Virus record (IMG/VR): IMGVR_UViG_3300017963_000772
Coordinates: 1 to 22,700 of that record
Direction: 5' to 3' (one strand)
DNA from: a virus
Length of the DNA: 22,700 nucleotides
Shown: one piece after another, positions 15,576-22,612 of the stretch
Position numbering within the stretch: position 1 is the stretch's first letter
Layout of the letters: each line of letters starts with the position of its first letter
Program-made: the position numbers and the translations under genes
The notes under the pieces: model-generated
Told to the model about the DNA's origin: nothing
The model's database searches: none
The model's input: the letters and a program-made list of their open reading frames with translations, nothing else

Positions 15576-15613
15576 TCAATCTAAATAAACCAAAACTAAA
15601 AAAATAATAAAAA
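15576..15613 (+). promoter_or_regulatory. A-rich leader of the tail tube gene
   Basis: This 38-base AT-only-like spacer ends in an A-rich stretch just before ATG 15614. No SD sequence is present. It is similar to the capsid gene leader; both precede genes needed in hundreds of copies. Confidence 0.4.
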
Positions 15614-16162
15614 ATGGCAAATTGTTTTATAAGTACCGGATATACCTTAGATTGTAGAACCTCATCAACAGGTGGTTTAAAGACCATGTGGGTATTAGGT
15701 GCAAATCCAAATGCAATCACCGGTTATACGGTAACAAATTCAGAAGTATCTGCTATTAGTGGTGAAGGAACATGGTTCAAGTTCGACCTTCCAAAGCAGG
15801 CAGCTTCATTAACAGAAACTTTAGGAGTGAATACTACTACTCAGAATGTTACTTTCCAACCTGAGTTGGTGGTGAATCTTCCAAAGCTTCAGACAGAGCT
15901 AAGAGATGTTTTTGTTGATTTAGTATCTCAAAATGAGATTTACGCATTAGTGGAAGACAACAATAACAGATACTGGCTCGTATTCCTTGATAATGGAGGA
16001 ATGGTTTCAGCAGGTTCGCTTGCAACAGGTCAAGCATATACCGATTTGAATGGAGCAACTATTACTATCTCTGGTGGAGAACCAACAAGTATCAGAGAGG
16101 TAACTGTTACTACTACTATTAGTGATGTATTCACTACTGGTGGATTCACTTTCGAATCATAA
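15614..16162 (+). CDS. Major tail tube protein
   Basis: A 182-residue protein: MANCFISTGYTLDCRTSSTG, then LKTMWVLGANPNAITGY, FKFDLPKQAASLTETLGVNT, FQPELVVNLPKLQTELRDVF, LVEDNNNRYWLVFLDNGGMV and AYTDLNGATITISGGEPTSI. This series ('LDC..S.GG.K..W', 'F..PKQ..SLTET', 'VEDN.GRYWL.G...G', 'DLNG...T..G.EP') is the signature of a tube/major structural protein that I know from many Bacteroidetes siphophages, a beta-sandwich that stacks as hexamers. It follows the capsid gene, and a strong terminator follows it, so capsid and tube probably share the most abundant transcript end. No sheath gene is present, supporting a non-contractile tail. Confidence 0.8.
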   Translation: MANCFISTGYTLDCRTSSTGGLKTMWVLGANPNAITGYTVTNSEVSAISGEGTWFKFDLPKQAASLTETLGVNTTTQNVTFQPELVVNLPKLQTELRDVFVDLVSQNEIYALVEDNNNRYWLVFLDNGGMVSAGSLATGQAYTDLNGATITISGGEPTSIREVTVTTTISDVFTTGGFTFES

Positions 16163-16190
16163 AAATAATCAAAATACTCCCTATTTTGGA

Positions 16191-16221
16191 GGGGGGGTCT
16201 TCAGCAACCCCCCCTTTTTTT
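16191..16221 (+). terminator. Rho-independent terminator after the tail tube gene
   Basis: Seven G (16191-16197) plus T pair with A plus seven C (16207-16214), giving an 8-bp stem with an 8-base loop, followed directly by seven T (16215-16221). It is the strongest stem in the window and lies 28 bases after the tube stop codon. It closes the highly expressed capsid/tube block and would lower expression of the tip/fibre genes. A weaker CTCC/GGAG hairpin just upstream (16177-16191) overlaps it by one base. Confidence 0.9.
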
Positions 16222-16246
16222 AGCCAAGAAATATTACCAATATATT

Positions 16247-17413
16247 ATGATTAAATGGAATGGAAGGCAGTTATATCCTGCAAGAAAAACCCCTTATAAA
16301 GCAGATATCAATGAATTGATGAAACCTTTGAGTGAAAAAGGATTCAAAGGAAATTTGTGGGGTTCTGTTATTTTGAATGTTGAAAAGGAGGTTGAAACTA
16401 CTCCTGCGGTGACTCCATCGAATACTCCGACTCCTACGATAACTCCTTCAGCAACTGCTAATCCAACTCCGACTCCATCGGCGACCGCTAATCCAACTCC
16501 GACCCCGACTTATACTCCATCATCGACTCCTCTATCATATCTATTAGACTTATATTCAACTGATGTATATAATGCTCATTCACTTAGATTATTGAGTTCA
16601 AGTTATGTTGGTGATGCGATTAGAGTCAGAAGAGATTTAGACCAGGCTGAAACTGATATTGGATTTATCGGTCAAGATTTGGATATAGCAACTTTGGAAA
16701 CCTTTATGTCAGGTTCAACTAGAGGATATATCACCACCTGGTACGACCAGACAGGAAATGGAAGAGATATGGAACAAGCAACTGCATTAGGTCAGGCAGT
16801 TATTTATGAGAGTGGTGCAGTATTAGTTGATGGAAATGGAAAAGCAAGAGCTAAGTTCAATGGAAATGCTGGAAATAATAATCCTAATTGGTATAGCAAT
16901 AATTCAGGTATTGCGACAGCAAATCTCGCAGTATTTGCAGTTGCTGAAAGAAATACAACATCAGGTGTTGAATTTACCTTATGGACATCATCTGACCCCT
17001 TATTGAATAATGATGCTACTAATAAGGGAACTCCAATTTTGACCACTGAATTGAATAATGTTGCAGATACCTTAGGAACCTTCAATAACTGGGTTAGCTA
17101 TACTGGTCAAGTAACTGTATCTCAATCACCTGATTCAATAACCGAACCATTCATTGGAACTTATGATAGAAGTGGAACTACCGTAACTATCACTTCAGTA
17201 TCCGCTAATGTTAATGTAACTAATTCAGGTACTCAAACTTGGAGTTCATCACCAACAGGAAATAATAAGCAAGCAATGGGCTTATCAGGTACTATTGCAG
17301 GAGTTAACTGTTGGGCAGGATATATTCAAGAAATGGTGGTATATGACCAATCAAAGACAACATCAGCATCAGGAATAAAAACTAATATGAATTCTTATTA
17401 TGGCATCTATTAA
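16247..17413 (+). CDS. Tail-tip protein: anchor, Pro-Thr linker, concanavalin/arabinofuranosidase-like lectin domain
   Basis: The protein has 388 residues. Residues 1-50 form a short anchor (IKWNGRQLYPARKTPYKADI, then GFKGNLWGSVILNVEKE). Residues 51-95 form a Pro-Thr linker with an internal 10-residue repeat (SATANPTPTP twice). Residues about 96-388 form a beta-sandwich domain: AHSLRLLSSSYVGDAIRVRR, DIGFIGQDLD, GYITTWYDQTGNGRDMEQAT, and an end with AGYIQEMVVYDQSKTTSASG. 'YSLR.L...Y.G.AIRVRR..D....DIGF......T.WYDQSGNGR.A.Q' is the pattern of the GH54-like arabinofuranosidase/concanavalin-fold domain often found in phage and Bacteroidetes surface proteins. It probably binds or acts on a cell-surface glycan. 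Whether it is catalytic cannot be read here. It is preceded by the terminator and a short AT-rich gap, so it may have its own promoter, though none was recognised. Confidence 0.7.
   Translation: MIKWNGRQLYPARKTPYKADINELMKPLSEKGFKGNLWGSVILNVEKEVETTPAVTPSNTPTPTITPSATANPTPTPSATANPTPTPTYTPSSTPLSYLLDLYSTDVYNAHSLRLLSSSYVGDAIRVRRDLDQAETDIGFIGQDLDIATLETFMSGSTRGYITTWYDQTGNGRDMEQATALGQAVIYESGAVLVDGNGKARAKFNGNAGNNNPNWYSNNSGIATANLAVFAVAERNTTSGVEFTLWTSSDPLLNNDATNKGTPILTTELNNVADTLGTFNNWVSYTGQVTVSQSPDSITEPFIGTYDRSGTTVTITSVSANVNVTNSGTQTWSSSPTGNNKQAMGLSGTIAGVNCWAGYIQEMVVYDQSKTTSASGIKTNMNSYYGIY
16397..16531 (+). repeat. Pro-Thr repeat linker 5, with a 30-base tandem repeat
   Basis: This 45-residue linker is rich in TP, SAT and NPTPTP. 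Two 30-base units lie in tandem (16448-16477 and 16478-16507), encoding SATANPTPTP twice and differing mostly at third positions (TCA GCA ACT against TCG GCG ACC). This implies an older duplication. Confidence 0.85.
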
Positions 17414-17669
17414 TATTATAGGATATAAATTTTTAACAGAGCAATCAGGAATCGATGCAATTGAATCATTGAATGTTCATTATGGATTGCCTCAATCAGC
17501 AACTGACGAAACTCAGGATTGGTGTTTTTTATATACCGCTGATATGGATAATCCAACATTTTGGTATATTTCATTTGATGAGAGCATGAGAGTGGTATTA
17601 GGTAACCCTGAAACTTTTGATGTTACCTATCCTGACCCCTATCAATTAGATGGATATGTTGGTGCATAA
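17400..17669 (+). CDS. Small conserved phage protein of unknown function
   Basis: An 89-residue protein has its ATG at 17400 inside the end of the lectin gene (14-base overlap). The sequence reads INIIGYKFLTEQSGIDAIES, then NVHYGLPQSATDETQDW, NPTFWYISFDESMRVVLGNP and ETFDVTYPDP. I recall similar short proteins ('...E..A..A...CN..YG.P..PDD.T..W......PKFWYI.YDESL.PVLG.P..F.V..PDP') in the tail-fibre regions of environmental phages, but know no function. A compact alpha/beta fold seems likely. Overlaps on both sides suggest co-translation with the tip proteins, so a fibre assembly or attachment role is possible. Confidence 0.65.
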   Translation: MASINIIGYKFLTEQSGIDAIESLNVHYGLPQSATDETQDWCFLYTADMDNPTFWYISFDESMRVVLGNPETFDVTYPDPYQLDGYVGA

Positions 17670-17883
17670 AAAAGTAACCATTGATGGAATTGAATATGAA
17701 AGATATGAAATTAACAAAGTTGAATGGACTTTTGCAAAGAATTTGGTCGGGGTTCTGGTTATTTATTATGATGATGAAAATAAGAGCGGTTCTCTTATTA
17801 GAACTCATTATTTCAAGGGTGAAGAGGAAATCAGTGTAAATAAATTAATTGAGCAAGTAATAAGGATTCACGATGGGCTATAG
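17650..17883 (+). CDS. Small hypothetical protein
   Basis: A 77-residue frame overlaps the previous gene by 20 bases. An ATG at 17656 is an equally good start and would give 75 residues. Visible pattern: [20 protein letters not shown], a strand region with [16 protein letters not shown], then [20 protein letters not shown]. It looks like a small alternating-strand fold with a final helix. No motif of known function is seen. It also overlaps the next gene by 11 bases, so the three small genes from 17400 to 18247 form one overlapping chain. Confidence 0.6.
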   Translation: MDMLVHKKVTIDGIEYERYEINKVEWTFAKNLVGVLVIYYDDENKSGSLIRTHYFKGEEEISVNKLIEQVIRIHDGL

Positions 17884-18247
17884 ATTCAGACCAACCATTT
17901 TCAGTGACTATTTAGGTGAAGAAAGACCATTATTAGGAATCAAAATTTCTAATGTTCCTGATGGGCCTGCACCGACTCCTAGTCCGACTGCGACTCAGCC
18001 AGTCACTCCGACTCCAACTCAGACTCCTAGTGGAACTCCTAGCATTACTCCTAGTAATACTCCAACTTATACTCCGTCAGGAACTCCTAATCCAACTCCG
18101 ACTCCGACAATAACTCCGTCAGAAACTCCTAATCCGACTCCGACTCCGACTGTTACACCATCGCCAGCAGTTTTATTCGATATTCTAACGGAAGGCAGTG
18201 ACCCTATTTATACAGAGAGCGATGAAGCCATAAATTATGAACATTAA
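17873..18247 (+). CDS. Anchor plus long Pro-Thr linker with a short acidic tail, lacking an obvious terminal domain
   Basis: The protein has 124 residues. Residues 1-31 ([29 protein letters not shown]) look like a short virion anchor. Residues 32-98 are almost wholly Pro/Thr/Ser repeats. The remaining 26 residues are [20 protein letters not shown] and a YEH end. The tail resembles the 'ILTEDGD.I.TE...' motif that ends or links many phage structural proteins. Compared with the gene at 16247 (anchor, linker, lectin), the expected large display domain is missing. Either this is a stalk for a partner protein, or a display module was lost. The stop is 10 bases before the fibre gene at 18258. Function is not recognised; the architecture is clear. 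Confidence 0.6.
   Translation: MGYRFRPTIFSDYLGEERPLLGIKISNVPDGPAPTPSPTATQPVTPTPTQTPSGTPSITPSNTPTYTPSGTPNPTPTPTITPSETPNPTPTPTVTPSPAVLFDILTEGSDPIYTESDEAINYEH
17966..18166 (+). repeat. Pro-Thr repeat linker 6, with a 42-base tandem repeat
   Basis: This is the longest linker (67 residues). Two 42-base units lie in tandem (18074-18115 and 18116-18157), encoding [14 protein letters not shown] and [20 protein letters not shown] codon pairs dominate. Confidence 0.88.
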
Positions 18248-18257
18248 AAAATAAAAA

Positions 18258-19895
18258 ATGAGTGCAGTAAAGATATCTCAATTGCCAGAATGGTCAGGTA
18301 CCCCCTCTGACACAAGATGGTTTGTTATGAATAATTCGGGGGAAACAGAGACTTTCAAATTCTCAGGATATACATCTTTGATTGGGCCCGGAACTGGTAC
18401 TCAAAGTATTAGGTCAATCTATTATGGTGCAGGTGCATCAACAGGTGATTATAATGTAGTTTTAGGAGGTATAAATAACCAAATCAATAGTGGTGTTGAA
18501 CAGACTTTATTAGGGGGGCATGCTAACTATATCCAATCAACAGGAACAGGAAATTCGGGGCATACGATTGTAGGTTCTTATAGTTCTTATATTGACCATA
18601 CGGGTCAATGGCCTGGTCTTGCCGGAATCTATAACTCATATGATTCTTATATCTATGGAGAAAGTTGGTCAAATGTTCTTATTGGTGGAACTAATAATTA
18701 TACATCACACGCTCCTATGGCTGTTGTTATTGGAGGACAAGACAATAGTGTCAGAGGACAACCTGGTGGATTTGCTGGTGGCCGAGGTGTTGTTATTGGT
18801 GGATTTGGAAACTACATAAATGAATGGAGTGCTCAAGAAAACTCTGGTATTTTTGTTGGATATAATTCATATATAGACACTGCAGCAAAGTCAGTCCTAG
18901 TTGGTGGTGCTTCAAGTAATATTCAGTCAGGTGGTCCAGCAGGTATTTTTATGTCTGATAATACAAGTATTGTTGGTGCTAACTATAATACATCAGCTGT
19001 TGGAACAACCGCAGGTTCTTTGAGTTCTTGTTCTCACGGACATATGGCGGGTGGTTATGGTAATACTTTAACTCAAGGAAACTGCTTGTTTGTATCAGGA
19101 AGAGGAAACCAACTGACAGGAAATTATAATGATTGCGATAGTGGTATCTATCAGTCTTGGAATTCAATTTCATATCAAGCGGGTAAAGCTTCAGTAATAT
19201 TAGGTGGATATTATAACAGATTATATGATTCTTCGCATTATGCACTTATTGCGGGTGGTGAAGGAAACTATATATATAATACTAGTGAAAGTTCCGCAAT
19301 CATTTCCTCAAAATATTCAACTATTCGCGATGTTGATGATACTTGTGTAATATTAGGAGCATCAGGGGGAACTATAAATGGTATTAGTTCTGGAGCTCGT
19401 AATATTGTTAATATTGGTTCTTATAATACTGATTTCACTGCATATGGTACTATACCAACAAATACTATTATGCTTGGTCTATTCAATAGAACTGTTGATA
19501 GTACTTCTCAAGTACCAGTATCAGCAACTACATTTACTGAAAATCTCCATATCTATAGAACCGAGAGTAAAGAAACTCTTACAGGTCAAACAGCGACAGG
19601 TGATGTGACGGTTGACTTATCGGCTCAATCAGTCTTTGAATTTGAGATTACAGGTGATATCACTTCAATCACCTTTACTAATTGGAGAGAAGGTGGTATT
19701 TACGAATTTGTAGTTCATAACACAGGTTCATATACCATTACCGCAGCAGGTGTGACTTTAGGTGGAACTGCTAACACAGTCTATGCGAAAGGTGGAGCAA
19801 TCAATCCAACCAACAACGGATACACTTTCTATCATATGATGATTATAAATGGTAAAGGTTGGTTGAATGAGCATCTCAATTTCCAAGCATTATAA
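18258..19895 (+). CDS. Tail fibre with YadA-like/beta-roll repeat shaft
   Basis: The protein has 545 residues. The N-terminus (MSAVKISQLPEWSGTPSDTR, MNNSGETETFKFSGYTSL) is the common phage fibre start 'KISQLPE....SD...V...G.T.KF....L' that ties a fibre to the tail. Residues about 60-400 hold irregular repeats of the kind VVLGGINNQINSG, NVLIGGTNNYT, AVVIGGQDNSV, VILGGYYNRLYDS and ALIAGGEGNYIYN (hydrophobic pair, (I/G)GG.xN), like the left-handed beta-roll of YadA-type heads. Residues about 430-545 (ATGDVTVDLSAQSVFEFEIT, SITFTNWREGG, NNGYTFYHMMIINGKGWLNE) form a C-terminal domain found on other phage fibres. It is probably trimeric and receptor-binding. It uses ACA codons more than the tail genes, hinting at a different history. 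An A-rich leader precedes ATG. Confidence 0.75.
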   Translation: MSAVKISQLPEWSGTPSDTRWFVMNNSGETETFKFSGYTSLIGPGTGTQSIRSIYYGAGASTGDYNVVLGGINNQINSGVEQTLLGGHANYIQSTGTGNSGHTIVGSYSSYIDHTGQWPGLAGIYNSYDSYIYGESWSNVLIGGTNNYTSHAPMAVVIGGQDNSVRGQPGGFAGGRGVVIGGFGNYINEWSAQENSGIFVGYNSYIDTAAKSVLVGGASSNIQSGGPAGIFMSDNTSIVGANYNTSAVGTTAGSLSSCSHGHMAGGYGNTLTQGNCLFVSGRGNQLTGNYNDCDSGIYQSWNSISYQAGKASVILGGYYNRLYDSSHYALIAGGEGNYIYNTSESSAIISSKYSTIRDVDDTCVILGASGGTINGISSGARNIVNIGSYNTDFTAYGTIPTNTIMLGLFNRTVDSTSQVPVSATTFTENLHIYRTESKETLTGQTATGDVTVDLSAQSVFEFEITGDITSITFTNWREGGIYEFVVHNTGSYTITAAGVTLGGTANTVYAKGGAINPTNNGYTFYHMMIINGKGWLNEHLNFQAL

Positions 19896-19925
19896 ATAAA
19901 TCATAAATCATAAAAAAATAAAAAA
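19896..19925 (+). promoter_or_regulatory. A-rich leader before the small gene at 19926
   Basis: This 30-base spacer consists of two near-copies of ATAAATCATAAA-type sequence and an A-rich end before ATG, without SD. It is the same style as the capsid and tube leaders. No promoter motif was recognised. Confidence 0.35.
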
Positions 19926-20165
19926 ATGAATTCAGCAACTATTATAGAAATCGTACCAGTCAATTATCCTGTTTCTGCAGTTACCATTAATAATGTAATG
20001 GTTCAACTCGACCAGACAGCTCAAATTGGTGGTCATATATATGGCGATATAGTTTCATTGCCCTATCAGGTGAATTTGACTCAAGAAGAGTATGCCGCCT
20101 GGGGAAGCGATGATAATTATATTAGCAATTTGGTTATTAATAAATTAGGATATACAAAGGCATAA
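19926..20165 (+). CDS. Small hypothetical protein
   Basis: A 79-residue protein: SATIIEIVPVNYPVSAVTIN, NVMVQLDQTAQIGGHIYGDI, YQVNLTQEEYAAWGSDDNYI, then a short helix ending NKLGYTKA. It is beta-rich in the first half, and 'LTQEEYAAWGSDD.Y' suggests a helix packing on the sheet. I do not recognise a characterised family. It stands between the fibre gene and another small structural-looking gene (2-base gap to 20168), so a minor virion or fibre-associated role is likely but unproven. Confidence 0.6.
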   Translation: MNSATIIEIVPVNYPVSAVTINNVMVQLDQTAQIGGHIYGDIVSLPYQVNLTQEEYAAWGSDDNYISNLVINKLGYTKA

Positions 20166-20167
20166 GA

Positions 20168-20599
20168 ATGGTCTATTTGAATGTTGGAGAAAACAATCAG
20201 GTGATTGCGACTTGCTCAGTGAATAAGCAATTGAGCAGTCCAACCTATTTGTGGAGCATGAGGCATAAGCTAACCAATGAATCCTGGAAATTCATTCCAT
20301 TTCGGGTGCAACCTTCTGTTTCTTATTCTCCATCTTATGACCAATTTATGATAAATTGCGATTATAATTCACCTCAGGTATATACCGCATCGACTGCAAA
20401 TGATACTGCCAATTTACATTTGACTGCGGGTGATTACTTTATAAAGGTATATGAGCAGACTTCAACCACCAACCTCAATCCAATGCTCTCATATGATGTT
20501 GTATATGAAACTATTGGAAGGGTGATTGGAACTGGAACCACTGCTCCTAATATTTCTTATACGGGGAGTACCGACATATTTAAAGTATATAAAGGATGA
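20168..20599 (+). CDS. Conserved phage protein of unknown function, probably a minor structural protein
   Basis: A 143-residue beta-rich protein: VYLNVGENNQVIATCSVNKQ, SSPTYLWSMRHKLTNESWKF, then IPFRVQPSVSYSPSYDQFMI, LTAGDYFIKVYEQTSTTNLN and VVYETIGRVIGTGT. The pattern 'L..G..N.V..T......L..P.YL(F/W)....(L/N)TN......F', then 'L..G.Y...VYEQ' and 'E.G...V', is familiar from many Bacteroidetes phages near tail-tip genes, where it is annotated hypothetical. It looks like a single immunoglobulin-like sandwich. Its stop overlaps the portal start (ATGA at 20596-20599), so the two are translationally coupled. Confidence 0.65.
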   Translation: MVYLNVGENNQVIATCSVNKQLSSPTYLWSMRHKLTNESWKFIPFRVQPSVSYSPSYDQFMINCDYNSPQVYTASTANDTANLHLTAGDYFIKVYEQTSTTNLNPMLSYDVVYETIGRVIGTGTTAPNISYTGSTDIFKVYKG

Positions 20600-21666
20600 T
20601 ACAATTAGAAAAATTTAATTTTGGAACCAATACCCTTACATCATTCAAAGAGGTATCCAATAGAAATGAGTTATTCATTCGCTGGGGCGATGATAATCTC
20701 TTCGTTAACGAATTATATAAGTACCTTGATGCTTCCCCTATCCATAATGCTTGCATTCGCTCCAAAGTTGATAATTCCTTTGGTCAAGGGTATATCACTG
20801 ATTATAAGATTAATAATAGGCAGTATATCAATGATATCGGAAAGCAGTTATTCTTTGAATTATATGTTACTGGTAATATCTTCTTAGAGATAGTCTGGAA
20901 GCAAAATAGAGCAGAGGGAATTCACGGGTTTCATGTTATTCCATCGAAATTTATGAGGGTTCATAAGCCAGCTGAATTAGGTGGAGAAGTAACTAAGTAT
21001 CTTTATTGCGCAGACTGGGAGCAATGGAGAAAAGCAGGTATAGTTGAATTTAGTGAATTTGACCCGATGAATTTCACTGATAGACAGATTATTCATATCA
21101 AGCAATATCAACCTGGCTATCAATATTATGGTACTCCTGACTATCTGTCAGTTATCAATGATATCAAATTGAACCATGAAATCACTGTCTATAACCTCTC
21201 CAATCTTATCAACGGGGCTAATCCTAGCTTGTGGGTGCATTTCAATGTTCCGGCACCAGATTCTCAGAATGAGCAAGACCAAATTATGAGAAGCATTGAG
21301 GATAGATATGTTGGTTCCGATAAAAGTGGAAGGGTGATAGTTTCTTATGGTGATTCAACTGAGAAACCCGATATCACTCAAATCACTTCCAACTTGACTC
21401 AAGGATTCTATGCTGAAGTATTTGAATTGGTTCAAAAACAAATTATGTCGGGTCATAAGATTGTAGATGGAAGTCTAATCGGATTGCCCAATCCTGGCGG
21501 GTTTAGCAGCTCAGCAGAGCAATTAGAAACCGCTTATAGATTATTTATGAATACCTCTATAGTACCAACTCAGAAGTTCATTGCAAGAGAACTTCAGGTG
21601 GTTTTAGAACTAATGTATCCAGGAGAACAGATAACCCTTGAAATCCAACAAAATCAAATACTATAA
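20596..21666 (+). CDS. Portal protein (HK97/PBSX-like)
   Basis: A 356-residue protein: LFIRWGDDNLFVNELYKYLD, ASPIHNACIRSKVDNSFGQG, then LFFELYVTGNIFLEIVWKQN, IHGFHVIPSKFMRV, IIHIKQYQPGYQYYGTPDYL, VINDIKLNHEITVYNLSNLI, GANPSLWVHFN and LVQKQIMSGHKIVDGSLIGL. 'GDDN..P/VNEL' followed by 'S...ACI..K....G.G', 'L...GN.F.E......' and 'YG.P.Y......I.L......YN...I.NGA.PS..I.F' is the standard layout of small PBSX-type phage portals. It forms the dodecameric DNA channel that the terminase docks on. The start is coupled to the previous gene, and the stop overlaps the connector gene by one base (TAATG). Position far from terL is unusual. The length is near the low end for portals but the fold core is complete. 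Confidence 0.85.
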   Translation: MIQLEKFNFGTNTLTSFKEVSNRNELFIRWGDDNLFVNELYKYLDASPIHNACIRSKVDNSFGQGYITDYKINNRQYINDIGKQLFFELYVTGNIFLEIVWKQNRAEGIHGFHVIPSKFMRVHKPAELGGEVTKYLYCADWEQWRKAGIVEFSEFDPMNFTDRQIIHIKQYQPGYQYYGTPDYLSVINDIKLNHEITVYNLSNLINGANPSLWVHFNVPAPDSQNEQDQIMRSIEDRYVGSDKSGRVIVSYGDSTEKPDITQITSNLTQGFYAEVFELVQKQIMSGHKIVDGSLIGLPNPGGFSSSAEQLETAYRLFMNTSIVPTQKFIARELQVVLELMYPGEQITLEIQQNQIL

Positions 21667-22298
21667 TGAATAATGTTTTGCTCATATCAGAAGAGATTCT
21701 GAAGAACTATACCGCAATCAACGAGAATGTCCAATCGGATGAGCTCCGTTTCTGCATTCTCCAAAGTCAAAATATCTTTATACAGGAGTCATTAGGTACG
21801 AACCTCTACAATAAGATGCTTGATTTGGTCAATACTGGAGATATATATGATTCTTCAAATAGTAACTATAAAGCCTTATTAGATAACTTTATTCAACCAA
21901 CTCTTATTAGTTACTCTTATTATTTAGGACTTGATAATTTTGCAGTCAAATGGATTTCAGTTGGATTGGTTCATAATTCAAGCGAGCAAGGTCAGAGCAT
22001 CGATTTCAAGATGTTCCAATATCTAAAGTCAAATTCGAAAAATCAGGCAGAGTTCAATGATAATCTTCTTAGAAGGCATTTGGTATTCAAGAATTATTTA
22101 TATCCTGAATATAATGATGGAAACTTAAATGACGGTCAGTTACCCCCTGAGTCAAATAATGGTTTCAAATCGAGTATTACTTTACCAGGTGCAGGATATT
22201 ATTGGTATCGCCAAAATAATAAGTATAAATCATCTGGTACCAATCTATATGTTGGAGATTGTCCTTTTCCAGAATGGTACGGTCACTCAAATAACTAA
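21666..22298 (+). CDS. Head-tail connector, gp6-like
   Basis: A 210-residue protein starts inside the portal stop (TAATG). The helical N-terminus reads VLLISEEILKNYTAINENVQ, DELRFCILQSQNIFIQESLG, TNLYNKMLDLV, then KALLDNFIQPTLISYSYYLG and a long helical middle. 'L..E..K..T.I..NV......I..AQ...I...LG..LY..L...' followed by '...Y..LL...I.P.L....' is typical of adaptor proteins of the gp6/DUF6712 kind in Bacteroidetes phages, which attach under the portal. The last about 50 residues (PPESNNGFKSSITLPGAGYY to CPFPEWYGHSNN) are Gly/Pro/aromatic-rich and likely extended. Coupling to the portal gene supports the role. Confidence 0.75.
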   Translation: MNNVLLISEEILKNYTAINENVQSDELRFCILQSQNIFIQESLGTNLYNKMLDLVNTGDIYDSSNSNYKALLDNFIQPTLISYSYYLGLDNFAVKWISVGLVHNSSEQGQSIDFKMFQYLKSNSKNQAEFNDNLLRRHLVFKNYLYPEYNDGNLNDGQLPPESNNGFKSSITLPGAGYYWYRQNNKYKSSGTNLYVGDCPFPEWYGHSNN

Positions 22299-22302
22299 TT
22301 AG

Positions 22303-22602
22303 ATGGAAGTGATTCTGACTAGTATTCTGACTTTCGCAGCAACTATAATTGGATTCTTCTTTGGTCAAAGAAAGAATAATGCTGAAACTGATAGTATCGT
22401 AATAAAGAATGTTAAAGAGATTCTTGATGTATATTCAAGAACTATTACTGAATTAAGAGATGAGGTTCATTCTCTCAAAGAAAAGATTATGGAATATGAG
22501 AAGCAGATTGAGCAATTGAATTGTGAATTGACCGCATTTCGCAAAGAAATGAAAAAACCCTCAAGCCGAAGCAAGAGGGTTCTTGAAGAGAAAAACAAAT
22601 AA
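22303..22602 (+). CDS. Small membrane-anchored coiled-coil protein
   Basis: A 99-residue protein. Residues 3-21 (VILTSILTFAATIIGFFFGQ) form one transmembrane helix with a positive RKN next to it. Residues about 28-85 form a coiled coil (TDSIVIKNVKEILDVYSR, ELRDEVHSLKEKIMEYEKQI, EQLNCELTAFRKEM), then a basic end with SSRSKRVLEEKNK. It is the last gene of the rightward operon, 4 bases after the connector stop. Similar short TM plus coiled-coil proteins occur in phages near lysis or virion genes. Holin-accessory, inner spanin-like or host-envelope roles are all possible, and no lysis enzyme is in this window to decide. Its 3' end overlaps a terminator of the opposing gene. Confidence 0.65.
   Translation: MEVILTSILTFAATIIGFFFGQRKNNAETDSIVIKNVKEILDVYSRTITELRDEVHSLKEKIMEYEKQIEQLNCELTAFRKEMKKPSSRSKRVLEEKNK
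22552..22581 (-). terminator. Rho-independent terminator for the leftward gene, UUCG-capped
   Basis: On the minus strand AACCCTC (22581-22575) pairs with GAGGGTT (22562-22556). The loop contains a GC-TTCG-GC mini-hairpin, a UUCG tetraloop, and the stem is followed by a T run (complement of the A run at 22552-22557). It lies about 30 bases past the stop of the minus-strand gene and inside the last codons of the + strand gene. Confidence 0.7.
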
Positions 22603-22612
22603 CTAAAAATAA

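Noticed and set aside
2953-18166. PT repeat arrays considered as CRISPR or as template/variable repeats of a diversity-generating retroelement
   Set aside because: The repeats are in-frame coding, have no unique spacers, no reverse transcriptase is present, and the module copies do not differ specifically at adenines.
18979-19245. 88-residue minus-strand open frame within the fibre gene
   Set aside because: It is antisense to the fibre beta-roll repeats, with no protein-like features.
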